A stretch of 64,000 bases of DNA from Himantopus leucocephalus (Eukaryota > Chordata > Aves > Charadriiformes > Recurvirostridae), in contig RSEF01000001.1 in assembly GCA_003993805.1 (NCBI GenBank), forward strand, positions 66,986,849 to 67,050,848. Direction: 5' to 3'. The notes beneath the pieces were generated by a model. It searched no databases. It was given only the letters and a program-made list of their open reading frames with translations, and was not told the origin of the DNA. The translations under genes were made by a program, and so were the position numbers. How positions within the stretch are numbered: the first letter of the stretch is position 1; the number at the start of each line of letters is the position of its first letter. Below, in pieces: positions 41,601 through 55,400 of the stretch.

Positions 41601-44600
41601 TTTTTTCTTTGCTTCAGCCAGCCTATCTTGCGCACCCTTGGGCCATGCAATCATAGTGCCCAGAAGAGGGGAATAACGATGGACAGGTGGGAGAGAGGTG
41701 GAGGGAGAGCGCCTGTTCTGGCAGCCGCTCCCCATGTCTCAGCTGTAATGTGAGACTGTGCTCTCTGTCAGATTTCTCTGCAACCGGAGTGAATGAGACT
41801 TCTTACAGGATAAGGAGTGAATGGGGTTTTTGAGGGTTTAGCTTTGTGATTGTTTATTTGTTGGTCGTTAGAATGCAGTAAGCAGTAAGAATGAAACGTA
41901 CTGAACTTGGGGTGTCAGCCCAGACTGGTTTGGGTTGATTTTTTTTCTTCTTCTTCTTTTTCTGCTTTTCTCTTGAAAAGCAGAAGCTATTTAGAATCAG
42001 GAGAAAATACTTAGCAAGGCATGTCGGTCTTCAACAGTTAAGTGTCCCGTTAATTCAAATTCTATTTCTTGGTGGGACATGAGTCCTAAACCAAGTTTTT
42101 CAACCAACTGCTCCATTCAGACAAATAAATAATCTCTGCTTATTTCAGAAATAGCAGTTCCGCTGTTTGTGGTATGGAGAACATTTTCGGTTGCTCGTCT
42201 ATTAATGAGCTCACCTCAGGCTGATGGGCCATATGTGGCCTGCCAAGATAATTCATCTTACCTGTGACCAACCCATGCCCAGCAGCAAAGCTGGTAGCTG
42301 TAGGGGGTTTGGACGCGGACTTACTCAATTGCTGTGGCAGCGCTGTGCTTCCCACCTGCCCTGAAACTGCTCTGGCACATCATGGGTACCTGCTAGTCAG
42401 GTGATGAGTGAGATGCCATCCGTTAAATTTATTTCCCTTCACCAGGAAGGAGTTGGGTAGTCTGTGAAGCCAGCAGGGATGGTCAAGTGTGACAGGCCCA
42501 TTTCACCTGGCCAGAGCTGGGAATCCAGGTATCTTACTTGGAGGTATAAACACAATAACACCAGGGAAAACCTGATCTGTGCAAGAGATTGAAGTGGCGC
42601 TTTTGTGGGACTTGAAGAGGCTCAGAAAAATTGCCTGTGCCTTCCCTCTCCAAAGGCAACCTCTATGAATGCAGAACTGTGCAACCAGGCTTCTTAACAG
42701 TCTAATTGGCTTCTGCTATAGCTGATTTTGGACATTCAGACCAGAATGTGGATGTATTGAATACTGACGATAATATCTAAAGATAGACTTTAGACATCCA
42801 AGTAGAGGACTCAAATTTGAAAATTGTCCCATATTACAGAATTCAACCTTCATTAATATCTGGGCTATCCCCTAAAATTGGTATGTTCATAAGTAACATA
42901 TATGAGAACAGAAGTTATCGTATCAACTCTGTAGTGGCTTTGAAGTAGGTTTCTTCTTATGCTTTTGATTTTTCTGTAATCAGGTGACATCCAAGAACTC
43001 TTTGATACCAAGTTAGCTCCTGGACATGCTGCAGCTTTCTCAGATGATTGTGATCTGCCTTCTACCCATGAAATGGTTAGAAGTGTAGGGATGCAGGTAA
43101 GATGCCATTTTGGAATTCTAATCAGAAACGTATTTACCCACAGATGTAAAATGATTTTATACATTTTTCCCAAAGTGAAAGTTGTATTTTTATATTTTTT
43201 TGATAATTTTGTAATAGTTTTACAAGTAATTAAGAATGAGTTTTTTTAGTAACTCTGTAATGAGTTCTGTGTTGTTACGCAGAGTTGTTATGCAGAGTTG
43301 TTTCCTGTAATAATTTAAATCTCTATGGCTCTTTGGATTCTACCAAGTTGTTTGGTATTTTGCTATCAGCAGATAATGAGCGCTTAATGGAACATATAAT
43401 GAAGATAGAATATATGATTTGTAGTAGTCAAAATGGGAACAAAGCTCGGGAAAATAGGTTTAAAGGCTAATTCCTCAGCTGAATTCCCCATCATTGTCAG
43501 TGAGTCCCTCTAGCATTAGAGCTGTACAAGTGTGATGCTACATCATTTAGAGTAAGCTACAGAAAGAGAAACACGTGGTGAGGGAAGACCCTTATCAAAC
43601 CCCCATGGAACACTCCTGTGGAAAAAGTAATTCAGTAGCTGGAAGTATCCTGCCTTTCAGCCTTGGGTCATATGGAAATCAAGACAGGTAACCATCGTCT
43701 AGAAACTCAGCTTTGGGAGTGTGTATTTAGTCACCATGTGAGCGGTAGAGAGATGCATTTATACTTACCTTTATAGAGATTCATGGGGGATAAACCTACT
43801 TTTTTTTTTTTCCTTCTTCTTAGAACACGTACATGGGATTCCTGGACTACAGAAAGCAAGCAATTAGAGATCTTGGCATCAGCCCCAGCACCTGCTCCTT
43901 TAATCCTGGAGTAATTGTTGCTAACATGACTGAATGGAAACATCAACGGATTACAAAGCAGTTGGAAAAGTGGATGCAAAGAAATGTAGAGTATGTGTGA
44001 AAATCTAGCTTTGCGCTTTACTTCTAATACTCAGTTTACAGTTTTATTTTCTGTTTAAAAGGTCTTAAAAGTTTTTAAACTCCAAGCAGTCTTTCTTTGA
44101 GATCTCATCTAGTGAAATAACTCATGTTCCAGAATTTCCATCTGCTTAAGTTTGACCAATCATGTACAAGGAAATGGCCACCTGAAATTTTAGTCACATG
44201 TTTAATCACAAACCACACTTAATCTTGAGGGACACTGAGAACATGTGGTTCTTGTTTTGGGTGACCAACCTCACTTGGGATCAAGCTGCTCAGGGATCTT
44301 CCCTTCCTGAGGCTGGCTTAAAGAGGGAGGAACGTTTCCTTGTTTGTGTGGGTCTCTTCTTTTGTAATGTGAGCCAAACTGTAATTGGACACCTTATTTC
44401 TTAAATACCAATAGAAAACACTTTTTTTTTCCCCACAGATGAATGAAATTTGACACAAAAAATTATCTTTTTGGCAATGACGATGAATAAGTCATGACAT
44501 AGTGAAACAATTGCTGTCAATTTTTTTGTTAGTTCGCTGTTAACCTGTATTTGCAAACGTGACATTTACTTTCTTCCTCTGCAAAGGGTTAAGTTTAAAT

Positions 44601-46784
44601 TTAGTAAGGCTAAACTGAAACTGAATAGCTTGTGCTATTGGACGAAGTCCATCACTTGTTCGTTTCAGAAATGAACAGAGGAGAGACACAAATGATAAGC
44701 ATGTGAAGGAATGAAAAGCCAAATGTCTTTATCTTCCTCTGCTTATGCAACATATCTTGACAAGCTATTGCTGTGCTTTTTAAGAGTATGAAAAAACTCC
44801 ATTACTGCAAATTTTAGCTATGAAGTTGATTTTATACCTTCATAATACATTCATGTTCCTTTTAGCTGGATTTTGAAATTACAGTGAAATAAATTGCTTA
44901 GCAGTTGAAACCTAGTTTTGAGGGGCGGTTATGATTTTTTTTGTTCTGTGGCCTCTAAGCATCTCTTGGTACTTCCCAGGTTTCCTCCCTGTTAGGCTGG
45001 CGGGTGGCACAGTGTCCCGTAGCTGGGGTGGCTTCGCCCATGTGCCAACTGGCTGTCCAGGCCTCAAGCACACTGTGGCCACATATTCAGCTGCAACTTC
45101 CTAATGCCCCTCCTTACAGTGATTTGGCTTCATCTGGCCCTGGATTTACCAGAAAATTAACAGGAAACTAATATTCTTTAGATGTCGGTTTATACCAACC
45201 AGGCTTTGGCAAAATCTGAAGTTAATTTATGGGTCTAAAAGCTGGGGGAGGGGGGAAAAGGGAAGAAAGAGGGAATGAAACACTTGGAAACTCATACATT
45301 TTCTTAAGAAACCGGGCTAAAATATGTTTGATTCCTTTATGTTAACAGCCTTTTTTCTACTGTAAACTTTGTCAGCCTTGTAGACTATAGAAGTCTACAA
45401 GTGTGTAGAAGTAGTTGGCTTCATGTTGGGTTTTGACTCCCATTTTGCTTGGTAGCAATGATTTACTCAACAGGAATTGGAGTCACAAATACAAGCAATT
45501 AAAAGCATTAGGAAGGAGTATGCGGAAAACTGTTCTGTTCAAAATGATTTTGAATTTTGCCAGCATACTTATTTTGAGTCTTCTGCCTTTTGTACTCAAG
45601 ATTCTTTGATTGAGGTTTTGAACATTTTCTTTTTTCCTTTTTTCCCAGGGAAAACCTCTACAGCAGCACCCTTGGGGGAGGCGTGGCAACCTCTCCAATG
45701 CTGATTGTATTTCATGGAAAGTATTCCACTATTAATCCTATGTGGCACATAAGGCACCTTGGTAAGTTTAACTTCCCACTGTTTACAGTTGGAACTGAAT
45801 AAAGGGAGCGGTTTGTAAGACTGCAATACAGGATCTTGCGTTACTTCACCTCAATGCATTAGTTTATACCTCAGATGCACAGCGTGTAACTGCCTGCTTC
45901 CCCCAACACTCATTAGTCCTGCTTTCATCAGGGTAGGGCAGAACGTGGGGGTTCCCCACGGGTGTCATTACGCAAATATCTTAACAGATCAAGCAAACAA
46001 AGTAGTTGCACCCCTGCAAAAAACCTGAAACCCTAATAGTCATTAAATTGGATTAAAAAAAAGGAAAAAAAAAAACCCAAATACCAAGCACAGAGTAACA
46101 TGTTTCAAGACCAGCTTAACCTATATTGTCATAAACTATGGAAAGAATATATGAAAGATCTGAATATAGTGAGAGACTGAACAAAATCAGATGCTCTGTT
46201 AGTAGGCACAGTGGAAGAAGATGGGACGCCTCGCAGTGTTTGTGTGTTCAACATTCTGGAGGATGTAGTTACCTTTCATCTAGGAATGGTGAATTATCCT
46301 GGGAAAAAGATAACGGCTTAGCTGGTATACTAAAATGAATAGTAAAAGGATTTTTTTTTTTAACCCCAGCTATGTCAAGATATTAAAAGTGTTAGGAGAG
46401 AGGAAACTTGCTGAGAATTTTTTCTGATGCAGCATTAGAGGCATGAAGCTGCAAAAAAGCTACTCTACAATACAACTAATTGTCTATTAACAGGTGAAAT
46501 CATACTGATCAGACTTCTTAAGACAGTAACTGAATTCCCCTCACTCTATAGTGTGTTCCATTATTAAAAACTGGGTTTGAAAAAAAGTTTTTTTTTCATC
46601 TACCCCTGCAGGTTGGAGTCCTGATACCCGTTACTCAGAGCATTTTCTTCAAGAAGCTAAATTACTTCACTGGAATGGGAGATACAAACCTTGGGACTAT
46701 CCCAGTGTTCACACTGATCTCTGGGAAAACTGGTTTATTCCTGACCCTTCAGGGAAGTTCAAGTTAACTCGTCCCGATAGCTGA
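32619..46784 (+). CDS. GLT8D2: Glycosyltransferase 8 domain-containing protein 2, 9 coding exons
   Basis: Predicted type II membrane glycosyltransferase of family GT8; its acceptor is not firmly established. Coding exons: 32619-32637, 34074-34169, 35390-35558, 37164-37281, 38882-38966, 42984-43096, 43824-43990, 45649-45761, 46612-46784; all GT-AG and in phase, 1,053 nt, 350 aa (human 349). It starts MALLKK and has a Leu-rich membrane anchor at about 7-24. The catalytic domain begins near [16 protein letters not shown]. The metal-binding DxD-type motif is DDD at 156-158 (in [11 protein letters not shown]), and the GT8 signature HxxGxxKPW is intact at 313-321, so the protein looks catalytically competent. 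N-glycosylation sequons lie at N36 (NET) and N234 (NMT). The upstream non-coding exon or exons were not located. The gene runs head-to-head with HCFC2 and tail-to-tail with TDG. Its introns hold CR1 copies and a solo LTR, none of which touches an exon. Confidence 0.97.
36150..37110 (+). mobile_element. Ancient, heavily decayed CR1-like LINE
   Basis: Stretches resemble old CR1/L3 consensus in order on the plus strand: the block around TTTAGTCTAAAGAAAATA (about 36710), GTGGCAGTCATCTCGAAGG (about 36740), AAGAACAGGTTAAACAAATG (about 36980) and the CTCCTATGAGTCTGTGAAT tail (about 37080). It is interrupted by an A-rich run near 36481 and a T/G-rich insertion at about 36930-36980. It ends about 60 bp before GLT8D2 exon 4. 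The exact left edge is unsure. Confidence 0.6.
38222..38645 (+). mobile_element. CR1 LINE 3' fragment in GLT8D2 intron 4
   Basis: Typical CR1 3' sequence on the plus strand: GGAGAGGCTGAGAGAGCTGAG, then CTCTTCAGCCTGGA, TTGGACAAGATGATCTC and the ATGATTCTGTGAA tail. 5'-truncated, about 420 bp, with no intact ORF. Confidence 0.9.
39691..40263 (-). mobile_element. Solo LTR of an avian endogenous retrovirus
   Basis: A 573-bp block bounded by TG...CA, recognised from its ends: minus-strand sense start TGTGCCTGGCTAGAAC leading into AGAGTTAATTTTCTTC, and end ACCACAACA. This is an LTR type very common in non-galliform bird genomes. No gag, pol or env coding sequence is adjacent, so it is a solo LTR. 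No matching target-site duplication was found (CAGAG on the left, GTATA on the right), which fits age or rearrangement. It lies antisense in GLT8D2 intron 5. Confidence 0.8.
40800..41256 (+). mobile_element. CR1 LINE 3' fragment in GLT8D2 intron 5
   Basis: Plus-strand CR1 tail with AGGAAAGGCTGAGAGACC, TTTAGCCTGGAGAAG, TTGGACTAGATGATCTC and a doubled CTGTGATTCTGTGAAA end. About 455 bp, 5'-truncated. It looks less decayed than the copy at 38222. Confidence 0.92.
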
Positions 46785-46925
46785 TACTGAAACCATTTAA
46801 ATGCATCCATACACTATGTTTTGCAGTATGTAATAGTTTGGGATGCAACATGTTGTATAATTAATTGATTTTAGAAAACTAAGTATTTGTTAAATATATG
46901 AATAAATGACCATCAGTTTTGTGCG
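46785..46925 (+). other. GLT8D2: GLT8D2 3' UTR (short form)
   Basis: It follows the TGA at 46782-46784 and contains AATAAA at 46901-46906, so cleavage is expected near 46920-46930. It is AT-rich with no repeat. Longer forms using later signals cannot be excluded, but they would soon run into the 3' end of TDG on the opposite strand. Confidence 0.65.
46901..46906 (+). terminator. Poly(A) signal of GLT8D2
   Basis: Canonical AATAAA, 117 bp after the stop codon, followed by a T/G-rich stretch. Confidence 0.65.
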
Positions 46926-47329
46926 CTTATGGCTGGAGGGTGAGGCCAGAGTGACAGTTAAACAGTTCAGATGATCTTGACTTTCATGAAAGGTGAGGAA
47001 AGTTTACTTGACAATGAAGTATTCTCATTAAATGTTTACAGAGGTGAAATTCAGCGCCAGACACTGTGTTTTAATGTAAGGTCTTTATAAAGAGATACCA
47101 ATGTCTGCTGGTAGAAGAATCTACACATGAAATAGTTGCAGTACTACATACACGGTGTCTTTAGTTGTTTAGCTCACATTAAAACAGCCCAAAATGAAAA
47201 CTTACACAGCATTTTAATGAGTAGAATTCTGTTGCACGGTGACTCTGCTTTGCAGTGTTTCTACGTATTACATATCCTGTACTGCATTTCGACCCCTGCT
47301 AGCAAGATGCAGAAAGCACATTCCAAGAC

Positions 47330-49420
47330 ACTGCAATACAATTCCTGATTTTATTGTGAAACGTTGATAGATTTAAGACAGATTAAGAACTTTTGTATTA
47401 CTGTAATGAAAAGAGCACCAGTTCTGAGGGAGTACACACAGAATTGCAATATTTAGTGAAACGGTCATTGTACACTTAACTGTATTTTATATCTAGATAC
47501 CCTTAGTAGGTGACTCCGTTAAAGAGGAGACCTTTCCCTTCCAATCAAACAGGATAGCTTTACAGTAGTTATATCCTACTGTGCTACATACTCAGCAGTG
47601 CTAATTACATGCTTCTAATTTTGTTTAAAAATAAAATGGAATTGTAACAAATCCCTGATGCAAGATACTTTGAGCACCTGCAGGAAAACGTCCATGTAAA
47701 CAGCAATACGTGATACAGTACACTTTAAATAACAGACAAGACAAGTCCTATACCTTTTTGACAATATACAGAACAGCTTTATGCTGAAGCTAATAAACAC
47801 AATCAGAATCATAATGCACACCTTCTTGATTTAAGACGCTCAGAATTAAGCCACATAATTTGGGAAGAAAACTGTAAACATCATGCCTGCCTCACAGCAG
47901 GTTGACAGCGCGTGATCCCAGTGAGAGCTGTTACAGCAGGATTAGAATCTACACTAACCAGTTACACTTAATGCATGACAACTGTCACTGGCTGTGAGGA
48001 AGGGATAAAACACACCGGTACAGGAATCTGACCAGTGTGGATTGTGGAGATACTGTTTGTATCTGTTTTTGAAGTAGCACCTTGAAAGCACCTACTGTCA
48101 TAAGATCATCAAAACTTTAATGTTTTGATCAACTTATTGCTTTTACTTCATCTCTTCTTCACATGATAAAAAGAGGGAAAGACGATGATGGTTAGGCACA
48201 AGCACGGAATCTCATTTCTTTCTCAGTCACTAATATTGGCTAAAAATGTGTATCATTTAAGCAGTTCCTCAGAAGAGAGCTGTAGTGTCTACAGCTGACT
48301 TCATATTCGTGGAACAGCTGCCCTTATATTTAAGTTAACATTTTTTACTTGTAAGAGGAATAAAGAGAACACCCTCTGAGGTCTTACACATTGAAGAGAA
48401 CTGAATGTTAAAAACTGCTAAATTGCAAACCTTTTTCACCCTGTGCTAATTGTACCTGATGTAAACAATGTAGCTGTACACGGTTTTTACAGGGAATGTG
48501 ATCTTTCACTTCCCTGCAATGTAATGTACTCAGAGGGGCTGACTCCTGCTAAAGGTCAGGTGAAGAGCTTAATCACACAGAAATGACTGAGAGTTTAAAT
48601 GCCACAGAATTCAAGACCACCGTTGTTGTTTTGATTTGTGTTTTTTTTTTTTTTAAGGAATTCCAGTTCCTTACATTAGAATTTAAGGGGGAAAGAGACG
48701 GAGTGGTAGGGATGCCTTACCCTAAGACAGCTCAGCTAGAATATTTAGGCCCTGTCCTGTGCGACACAAGTTCTCCTCCCCAGTGTTGTGACTCAAGATG
48801 ATATTTCCGCTCCCTTAGTCCTGAATATGATCCAATCACTAAATAGACAGAGCTCTCTCTTCCCACCCAGAAAATACTCATTCCTCAGAGTGTGCAGAAC
48901 ACAACTTTCTGCACTTTTTAAGAAGGTAAAAGGCAGATTTAAAAAGCACAATTTGTTTAACTGTGCATGATTAAAAACACCACTTCATGTAAGATAAGGG
49001 TACACTTCCCATTTTCCACCCTGGGTATAAAAGGATTATGAGATACCCAAATATTGAGGCATCAGTAAAAAGTATACTGCTGCTGTTACTACTACATTGT
49101 GATTTATGGAATAAAATTAACGCCCCAAAGAAATCTTCACAAATGAGAACGCAATTTGTCAAAAACTGCAAGAAATGGTATACATTAAATATAAAACTCA
49201 TATACAAAAAAGGGCTAACTTTTTTTAAAAAAGTTTGGACAGTTCCTTAAAATTATCTAGTTCATCGATTAGAGCCTACCACACACTTACTTCGGACTAT
49301 AATAAAATAACTAAGGGAGATAAAATACTATTAAAATGCTTCAGTTGGAGAACCGAGGTACCAATCTTGATCACTGCATTAAAACTGCAGCATGTATGCA
49401 TAGCCGAGAAGAATCAGCTC
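47330..49420 (-). other. TDG: TDG 3' untranslated region
   Basis: AT-rich and without a convincing ORF, it lies between the TDG stop (TAA, 49423-49421) and a minus-strand AATAAA at 47355-47350. About 2.1 kb, similar in scale to long mammalian TDG 3' UTRs. The end is inferred from the poly(A) hexamer alone. Confidence 0.6.
47350..47355 (-). terminator. Candidate poly(A) signal of TDG
   Basis: AATAAA on the minus strand, the last canonical hexamer before the end of the convergent GLT8D2 gene. The two genes' poly(A) signals are about 450 bp apart. Confidence 0.55.
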
Positions 49421-52400
49421 TTACGCACTGCTTCCCTCTTCTTCCCGTGTCACACCAGCATTGAACTCTGGAATCTGGTCTGCAAAGGACTGTGTCATCC
49501 ATTGTCCATTAGGAACTTCACCGAAGGACGACCCCTCACAGTACTGTGGATTGCCTGCTGCTAAAACAAACAAAAATAATAAAATACAGTTTTTAAAAAG
49601 CAGTTGATACCACCCAGTATTTGTTCATAAGTAACGGTTTACAGACTGCATGCCCCAAGCACCACACTGTACCAGTTCCATTTGAAGAGAAATTGCACTG
49701 TTCGCTTTCATACGGTGCACGATCACAGTAAGCTCCTCCATACGCTGCTTCATAACCTGGATCGTATTTTTCTTCTTTGACAGCCATCTTTTTCGCATCC
49801 TCTGCCGAAAGAGAAGACCTCAAGTATTAATATTCAGAATAAAAATGATCAAAGAGCATTTTTATCGGAGAACACTTGAAAAAACAGCCAGACGTTTTAC
49901 AAGGTATTTCCTGCTCCCCTTAGATAACTAAGACTCTACTAAAAAGAGAGTGGAATCTGTAATTCTACCCCACACAATTTAGAAAAGATGGCACATCTCC
50001 CCCCTCCCTTTAAATTCTTTATTTCTTTTTGCTTGGGAAACTGCTACTGGTGTTGTACACTACACTATGTTTTAATAAAGAATTAACAAAATAACCACTA
50101 TACCTTGTGCAAGTTGCAAGTCGAACGTGTACTGCACCTCCTGCACCTCTGTGTTTGGTGCGATGCCTTTCAGTTGATCCCTTAAGTCTTTCAGCTTTAT
50201 GTAATAATGAACTTTATCTTGTGCACGAGGAAACTGAGCACATCTTGCACTGGAGGATGGCATAACGTAGCAGAGCTTGAGACAAAAAGCAAGAAAAATA
50301 GCATTACTGGTCCCTGAGCTATGAGTTAATATTTAGTACATCAAGAATAACTTAACAGTTAAGCTCACTGGTTTAACCCTTTGTACAAACTTCAACTAAT
50401 GCCACAGCTCGTAGTGGAAGAGGATAAAAGGAGCCTTTCATTTTTCTTGGCCAGCTAGATGTCTTGCCCCGAAGAGAGGGGACGATTATCAGCTGCTGAA
50501 ACAAGGACAATTTTCACCAGTTGTTTACGTGCTGCAGAAGCAGCAATACCAGTATGTGTTACAAGAAGCACAATTTACAAGTGTGTGCCAGAGAGTGCAG
50601 CACACTCCAGAGCGCCCTGAGCAAGCGGGGCTCTGAGCCAGAAAGTCCACAGAGGAGTACGTGACAGCATACAAACACCCCAAGCCAGTGAGAGAGGCAT
50701 CACAGGTTAATGAGCCTGACGACTTGGCCAAGTGTGTCTGCATCACACTTGCCAGGGTTTGAAACTTTGGAGTTAGCGTGACTGAAGCCAACTTAAGCGT
50801 CTCTGTCTCTGCCAACAGCCCCAACTAAAGACAAAGTTGGTTCAGGAAAAAGGAACTCTATCCAATACGCGGTATTTATGAACAAGTACTAGTAAAGAGG
50901 ACTATTTACCTTTCTTACAAATACACCTACTGCAAAAGTTTTTAAGAGCTACTTAAGCAGCAAGCACTTTATCACCAACAGTTCTTCAGGCTCTGATGGC
51001 AACACTTCATCTTTAGAGGACAGCTTAAACGAGCTTAAACTTGCAGCACTAGTAATTTGGGATAGGAATAAAAACAACCCAAACTTTTGAACTGACAAGG
51101 TAACGACGCTTTGGAAAAAGCTACCTTGGCAGGTAGTGCTGGCAGTCTTTGCCTTAACCTGTTTAGAAGATCAGGTTAAACAAACCTGTTTGTGATGATA
51201 CATAGCTGGTCTCCTGAGATATCTTCCAGCACTAGATGTCTATGACTAATGCACTCTGCATCAAACTGTTTGTTTTATCTTAAGCGTCCAATTTAATTTC
51301 AAGCTGCAAAGCAGCTTAAAAAGGCTGAGTCTGATGGAAGTGCTTGGCCAGGCTCAGACCCAGCAATGCTGTAGTTGCAGTGTGTAATAGCATAACGATG
51401 GACTTACAATTCTTTCTCCCCCACTGTGGCACTATTAGCACCGTGGTCATGTTTGGTATCAAAATTCAGTAATACAGAGAATGAGATGAAAGTATATGAC
51501 AGTTATCACAAACGCAAGTATGTTTTATTTGTATTTTAGATAGTCCTCAGAGAATACGCTAACCTACTAACCATAATACACCATTTCCCAAATACAGTCT
51601 GACGTCTGAAGAAGCTGCATTAAAAATGTGTCTGAAAATTGCACTATTCCCCTTTCTCTATTTCAGCAAAAGTCTTTTACGTCCCTCGTATTTTGGGCAA
51701 ACTTTGACATTATTGTGAGTGAGTGCAAATCCTGAGACTTTGTTAGTTTTGAAACAACCAAAATGGAGTGCCTTGTTTTTGTTTCTCAGTATCAATACTT
51801 ACAGTTTCTGTATCTGGCACCTTGTGTGGCTGCAGTCCAAATTCCAAGTTCTTAACTTTTATTCCAAAAACTTCTTTACTAAAAATTTCATAAATACCTA
51901 AAATGAAAAGGAGATAGGCTAAGTGGACACAAAAAAAAAAAAAGAGGTACTACTACAAATTCATTTAAAAAAAAAATCAAGGTTCTCACATTTTCCATTG
52001 AAGGCGGCTATACGAGGTTTATACTTCTGTAACTTCTGCATCAGAATCCGCCCTCCTTCCCGAAACTCTTTGCTAAAAGACAAAGTACTCAAAGTTATAA
52101 TCACAACTATTAATTCATTAACAAGCACAATATTCCCCCTTGTTATCCCACCTGGAGAGGTCTTTGCTTCCAGGTGTTGTCCTTTCAACCATGTTTGTAA
52201 ATCCAATCCCATATTTATGTGGCAAGGTGTGGTCATCCATATGGTTCAGCTGTTCATTACTTAGACCAGACATGAACAGACACTTCCCTGTGAAGCAGGA
52301 AAATATGCATTTACCTTTTTCTAAGGAAAAGAAAACGAAACCAAAAAAAACCCTTGACTATCAGAGTACCGGAATGCTAAAGGAAGAATCTATGTTAACA

Positions 52401-55400
52401 GCGTGTCAGTTAATTTGGGAAGGCTATTGCTCTATCCGGAAAAGTTTAAAATAGGCAAAATTACTTAAACTACTGCAGGAGGATAGAAAAGTCCCTAGTG
52501 AACAACAGGAATTCCTCACGATGATCCTGTGTGTAGAAACCAGTCTTTTATTCTAAAAGTTCAGTACAGAGCTTTAGATTTTGTGATTCACTTAAGCAGG
52601 GAGCAACTGGGATCAATATGGATTTTGTGGGAAAGAATGTGGCAAATACAACGTGTCAACTTGCTTTTACAAGCTTGCCATCTCTTCTCCTTGCACTGGG
52701 CCTCTCTGACAGAACCCATTAACATCTTACATTCATATTTAGCGTATAAAAGTAGAGTTTGGGTGATGTGCACTGCCAATCTCTTAAGCACAAATTAACC
52801 ACAGCTAGCCCCTAATAATCCCAAAGGTCACAAACACCTGGATTTGTCAGAGCATGCATATCCAGTCTGCTCCTTGGTAAAGGAGGCTATTAGTCTGGCT
52901 AGTCTGCGGAACACTGGAGAAATATCCAAGCCTGATTTACAAGTGTGCTGGACACCAGAAGCATTTTGGCTGGAACATCGCAGTGTTGCAAATTAGCCCA
53001 CGTGGAGCTCCCTACTACCAGAGCTGGAAGGGCTCCCAGTACACAAAGCAGCATTTCAGCAGAGTTCAGGTGTGATCTTTCTTTATGAGAACATGCTGCA
53101 GAAAATGTTACTTAAAATGGAAAAATACCTAGGAATAAGTATCTGTCTGGAGAATCAGGTATGCTAGATGCATACGCCTGCTGGGAAACGGCAATGGGTT
53201 TTGCTTTTTCATCAGTTAGAAAGCTTGTTTAGAAGAAATGAATAAATGCAAACAGAATAGGGATTGCTGAAATACATTTTTGGGAAAATGTGTGTAGTTT
53301 TATTTTGTATCAGAAATCGGTGCCTATTGACTTACCCTTGATAATTCAAGTACTAGAGATGTAATTTTTATTTTTATATTGCATACTAACATGACTAATA
53401 TGCCAAGAAGATATTTGGTAATACTGTGTTTACATGACAATTCTAAACCTGCAAGTCACTCATTATTCCTCTTTTATTCCTTTTTATGTATGGTATTTGA
53501 CAGAAGTAGTTATGGGATTTAAATCACTCTTGGATGGTTAACAGCAAAATCCCTCTCTGCATCCAAAAAAAAAAAAAGAGCAAAAACCAAAAAACCACAC
53601 CAGTTTAATTAAAATGCCACAAGTTCTAACAAAGTTCTGCAAATTCTTATAAGAAGAAAGGAAAAACAAAAACGTACAAAAATGGTTTCCAGGTCCAGGG
53701 TAATGATGTCCCTTGTAAGCTGCCATCAAGCCAGGGTTTATGCCAATCTACAAAGATACCAGTCCATTTAACGCTGAGAACACGGCTCGCTAGTCAGGAA
53801 TTTAATCAAGTTACAGTAAGGACGCTTATTCAATTCTCTTTAAGTTACTGTCAATAAACAAAACTGTGTTAATGGTACCTTCTATCATTACTTAAAAAAA
53901 AAATTGACAATTTTATAGCAGTGTCTCATTTAGATGTGCAATGTCAAAAGAGCAGCTCACAGTGTGTTTTACAGCCACTGGTGTAGCACTTCCAGTAAAT
54001 ACTGTGAAGTAACGATCTCTCATGACTATGTATTATACATAAGCCTTAGAATTCTCAGAAATTAGAACTATGTTACTATGATTTTTAACAGAAAATGCAA
54101 AGCAGCTCTACACACAGGAAACAGTTTATATACTTTATCTTGCAAGATCTTGCCATGTAAGCAATACAGATAAGTAAGCAGAAGGAATGTAAATCATAAC
54201 CAGTGAGTACAGACTATTCACTTTTCTACCTAATCTTGTAACTATGAGTTACTTACTATTACAATGTCCAGATCAAAGGTTAAAATATCAGGTAACGTCT
54301 TGGTCAGAAGTTCTGCTTCAGACACACCATTAAAACGGTCCACTTTTCTTTTGACTTTAAAAGTATCTGTGATCTTTTCTTGTTTGCCTTTTGACTTGGC
54401 TGACTTTTCTTTTTTAGCAGCAGGCTTTTTGGGTTGCTTTGGCTCAGTTGCTTTGGCTTTTCTTTTCCTTCCTCCTTTTTTAACTTCTGAAACACACAGC
54501 AAATACCCTTTTTGTACACTTCTAATGTTGCAGTATGGACATGCAAAATGACTGAGCAAAATGAACAGACACAAAAAGAAATCACAGATGAATTTACCTT
54601 CAAAATTCCTTAATTTAAACAATTATCAGATATTTCTCAGGCTCAACAAAGAGCTAGCTTGGGTGCCTCTGTACCACAGGCACACACACTACTCACAGGC
54701 AACTATGCTGACTTAGGATACAAACCAGGAATAACCTCATGAGTAGGTTATGTTGTTTAGATGGAGGTTATGCCAGAACATTAAAGCTTAGGTTCCAAGG
54801 AATGCGACAGTAAGTTCTAGTCTAGTACTCACACTTTAGCTTCTAAATATGAAAGTTGATTGTTATGGATTACATAGCATATTGAAGAAACTGAACAGCA
54901 TGTCAAAAACAACAGGTCTCAAAGATTACCTACGGCGTAAGATACAAACTTGTGGGGAACACAAACACACAGGCTGAACACTGCCTAAGCTATTCACAAT
55001 TTATTGTTTACAGAATAGATACTGTCCACTACATCATATAGCAAGGTAACATGAGACCTTCAGGATCTCAATTTGAATGAGTGACATCAAACACTAATTT
55101 TTATTCACAAAATGAAACATAAAGTAGTCACTGCTCACTCATTTGAAACTTCCTCATCTTCTGGCCCGTAAAGCTTAGAGCTTCAATTAGCACAGCTACT
55201 GATCATGACATGACCACCCAGAGATTGCTCTCTATCCTTGTTCATTAATTATGTCAAGGTGCAGAACACAACTTGACAAATATGAAAACACACTTAGCAG
55301 CAATCAGCAAAGAGCCAAAGTAATCGATTACTTTAAAATTGAGACTTCATGTTATTTTCAAAATTCCTAGCTGAAACTCTCCCTCAGATAAGAAATACAG

